24,534 nt of DNA, taken from positions 1 to 24,534 of the forward strand of contig CALAZZ010000089.1 of assembly GCA_937926515.1 (NCBI GenBank). Direction: 5' to 3'. Made by a program: the position numbers and the translations under genes. The stretch is from an uncultured Bacteroidales bacterium. GTDB lineage: Bacteria; Bacteroidota; Bacteroidia; Bacteroidales; F082. Positions 23,117 through 24,534 of the stretch are shown piece after piece. The notes under the pieces are model-generated. The model saw nothing but the letters and a program-made list of their open reading frames with translations, did no database searches and had not been told where the DNA came from. Every line of letters starts with the position of its first letter. Position 1 is the first letter of the stretch.

Positions 23117-23605
23117 ATGAGACAAGAGAAAATTAAGTTTGATATTCTTTATCTTGATGAAGCTTCTGAACTGTCTGCTGAGGAAAGTGAGCTATTAGAT
23201 AAAGCAGCCGAATCGGCACAAAATGCTTATGCTCCCTATTCACAGTTCAGGGTCGGGGCAGCTGTACGCTTAGCTAATGGTCAGATCATACAGGGAAACA
23301 ACCAGGAGAATGCAGCATATCCTTCCGGGTTATGTGCTGAACGTGTAGCATTGTTTTATGCTTCTTCCAAATATCCTGATATTCCAGTAGAGGCCATAGC
23401 AGTCACAGCTATATCTGAGAAAAGTTTAATAGATAAGCCCATACCACCTTGTGGTGCCTGCAGGCAGGTTATGGCTGAAACCGAAAACAGGTCGAACAAT
23501 AAAATGCGTGTGATCATGCGCGGCCAAACAGGACCCATCATCATTGTAGATAACATGGAAACCCTGCTACCTTTCCGTTTTCTGGATGCTTACTTACCTA
23601 AATAA
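23117..23605 (+). CDS. cdd: Cytidine deaminase
   Basis: Hydrolytic deamination of cytidine and deoxycytidine to uridine forms in pyrimidine salvage. The 162-residue protein has the CDA motifs: YAPYSQFRVGAAV near the start, ENAAYPSGLCAERVAL with the zinc Cys and catalytic Glu, and PPCGACRQVMAE with two zinc cysteines; three cysteine ligands define the tetrameric short class. The N-terminus has about 25 extra residues (KIKFDILYLDEASELSAEE) compared with minimal CDA. ATG 23117 is chosen: the upstream in-frame start is a TTG at 23087, ahead of the likely transcription start. Next gene begins 12 bases on. Confidence 0.93.
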   Translation: MRQEKIKFDILYLDEASELSAEESELLDKAAESAQNAYAPYSQFRVGAAVRLANGQIIQGNNQENAAYPSGLCAERVALFYASSKYPDIPVEAIAVTAISEKSLIDKPIPPCGACRQVMAETENRSNNKMRVIMRGQTGPIIIVDNMETLLPFRFLDAYLPK

Positions 23606-23617
23606 ATATTTTTGAAA

Positions 23618-24490
23618 ATGAAGTACCGTAGTGTTGTCCTACTCTTCTTATTTGTTCTGACATTTAGTTCGTTCAGGCATGATAAACCTGCCTATCAGCT
23701 ATTCAATGCTAAAGGCAAACAAACAAAATTTAAGAAATTATTAAAAGATGCCGAAAAAGCTGATGTGATCTTTTTTGGTGAATTGCATAATAATCCTATT
23801 AGCCACTGGCTGCAACTCGAACTTACAAAGGATATGTTCGAATCAAGAGAAGGTAGGATCATTCTGGGTGCAGAGATGTTTGAAGCGGATAACCAGTTGG
23901 TACTCAATGAATATTTGAATGATCAGATAAGTAAGGAAAATTTTGAGTCAGAGGCACGATTATGGAAAAACTACAAAACTGATATTGCACCACTTGTTGA
24001 ATTTGCAAAAGAGAATCAGATCAGATTTGTAGCCAGTAATATTCCGCGCCGTTACGCTTCTATGGTATTTAGGGGTGGGTTTGAAGTGCTTGATACTTTA
24101 ACTGATGAAGCAAAATCATTTATTGCACCTTTACCGGTCGATTTTGATATTGAGCTGCCAGGTTATCGAAACATGTTGAATATGATGGCTGGCCATGGTG
24201 GAGAGCCTAATGAAAATTTTCCAAAGGCACAGGCCATAAAGGATGCCACAATGGCATGGTTCATTCATCAAAATTTTATGGATGGAAAACTCTTTATCCA
24301 TTTCAATGGAAGTTACCATAGTGATAATTATGAAGGAATACTTTGGTACTTAAACAGATTGAACCCTGACTTGAACCTAATGACCATTGCTACCATCGAG
24401 GCTGAGAACAGCCGGAGATTACCGGAGGAAAAAGTCGGCGTGGCAGACTATATTATCGCGGTGCCTCCCACGATGACTAAAACACATTAA
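23618..24490 (+). CDS. ChaN-like (haem-binding uptake, Tiki superfamily) secreted protein
   Basis: A 290-residue exported protein. MKYRSVVLLFLFVLTFSSF is a signal sequence; no Cys follows, so it is not an obvious lipoprotein. The family motifs are VIFFGELHNNPISHW (the GE.H motif), ILGAEMFEADNQ, VASNIPRRYASMVFRGG and HFNGSYHSDNYEGI with the conserved C-terminal His. ChaN proteins are reported as haem-binding and were linked to iron uptake; members of the fold also include metal proteases (Tiki/TraB), so the biochemical role is not fixed. ATG 23618 is chosen over a TTG two codons upstream. The gene follows cytidine deaminase closely. Confidence 0.88.
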   Translation: MKYRSVVLLFLFVLTFSSFRHDKPAYQLFNAKGKQTKFKKLLKDAEKADVIFFGELHNNPISHWLQLELTKDMFESREGRIILGAEMFEADNQLVLNEYLNDQISKENFESEARLWKNYKTDIAPLVEFAKENQIRFVASNIPRRYASMVFRGGFEVLDTLTDEAKSFIAPLPVDFDIELPGYRNMLNMMAGHGGEPNENFPKAQAIKDATMAWFIHQNFMDGKLFIHFNGSYHSDNYEGILWYLNRLNPDLNLMTIATIEAENSRRLPEEKVGVADYIIAVPPTMTKTH

Positions 24491-24494
24491 ACTT

Positions 24495-24534
24495 ATGATA
24501 AGACATGATTTTATGTCTGGTTGGGCATATGGTA
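24495..24534 (+). CDS. Possible start of a further gene cut by the window end
   Basis: An ATG at 24495 opens a frame (MIRHDFMSGWAYG...) that has no stop before the edge; a second ATG follows at 24513. Only 13 codons are visible, so no family can be named. A hairpin AGACAT/ATGTCT (24501-24518) lies inside it, which could instead mean an mRNA 3' end for the preceding gene. Confidence 0.25.
   Translation, partial: MIRHDFMSGWAYG

Noticed and set aside
445..24490. New defence, mobile or CRISPR system
   Set aside because: No nuclease/helicase/ATPase cassette, integrase, transposase, direct-repeat array or att-like site was seen; the genes belong to conserved envelope and metabolic families.

Overview
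The window reads as a chromosomal segment of a Bacteroidota bacterium, most likely an uncultured or marine/anaerobic Bacteroidales- or Marinilabiliales-like lineage; the exact taxon cannot be fixed from sequence reading alone. Support comes from Bacteroidota-restricted families (DUF2851, DUF4271), the neighbourhood ZapA - 6S RNA - RNase Y, the cluster DUF4271 - hemD - rnpA - yidD - S41 protease, A-rich leaders with few Shine-Dalgarno sites, and several perfect copies of the Bacteroidota promoter -7 element TAnnTTTG. Base composition looks even and moderately AT-rich. I see no transposase, integrase, phage gene, tRNA, rRNA or CRISPR array.

Layout. (1) 1-433: msrB, whose frame is open to the left edge. 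(2) 445-3940, minus strand: two consecutive AGCS sodium:amino-acid symporters and a small secreted protein, probably one operon. (3) 4128-5402, minus: DUF2851 protein. (4) 5606-8063, plus: a promoter, a small coiled-coil protein (ZapB-like in character), ZapA, a well-folded 6S RNA candidate, and RNase Y. (5) 8096-10481, plus: a small outer-membrane barrel and a secreted CpdB-like nucleotidase. (6) 10484-12019, minus: ruvX - def - TPR lipoprotein, with a clear promoter. (7) 12203-13774, plus: a DUF2807 beta-helix joined to an outer-membrane barrel. (8) 13797-13830: a strong terminator usable in both directions. (9) 13860-17109, minus: pta - 3-hydroxyacyl-CoA dehydrogenase-like - ackA, i.e. the acetate/ATP pathway with an extra dehydrogenase homologue inside it. 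(10) 17323-24490, plus: DUF4271 - hemD - rnpA - yidD - S41 protease - O-antigen-ligase-like - cytidine deaminase - ChaN-like lipoprotein/secreted protein, with further promoter boxes inside the run.

Functionally this is mostly a housekeeping region: envelope biogenesis, cell division, RNA turnover, protein maturation and repair, fermentation energy yield and haem synthesis. I found no convincing new defence, mobile or biosynthetic system. The most unusual items are the dehydrogenase homologue between pta and ackA, which keeps the catalytic His-Glu pair but has lost the usual Ser and Asn; the DUF2807/outer-membrane-barrel fusion; the second AGCS transporter, which carries a signal-peptide-like extension; and the 6S RNA candidate. 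Intergenic stretches are short: none exceeds 300 bases, and the longest (6252-6512) is filled mainly by the 6S RNA.
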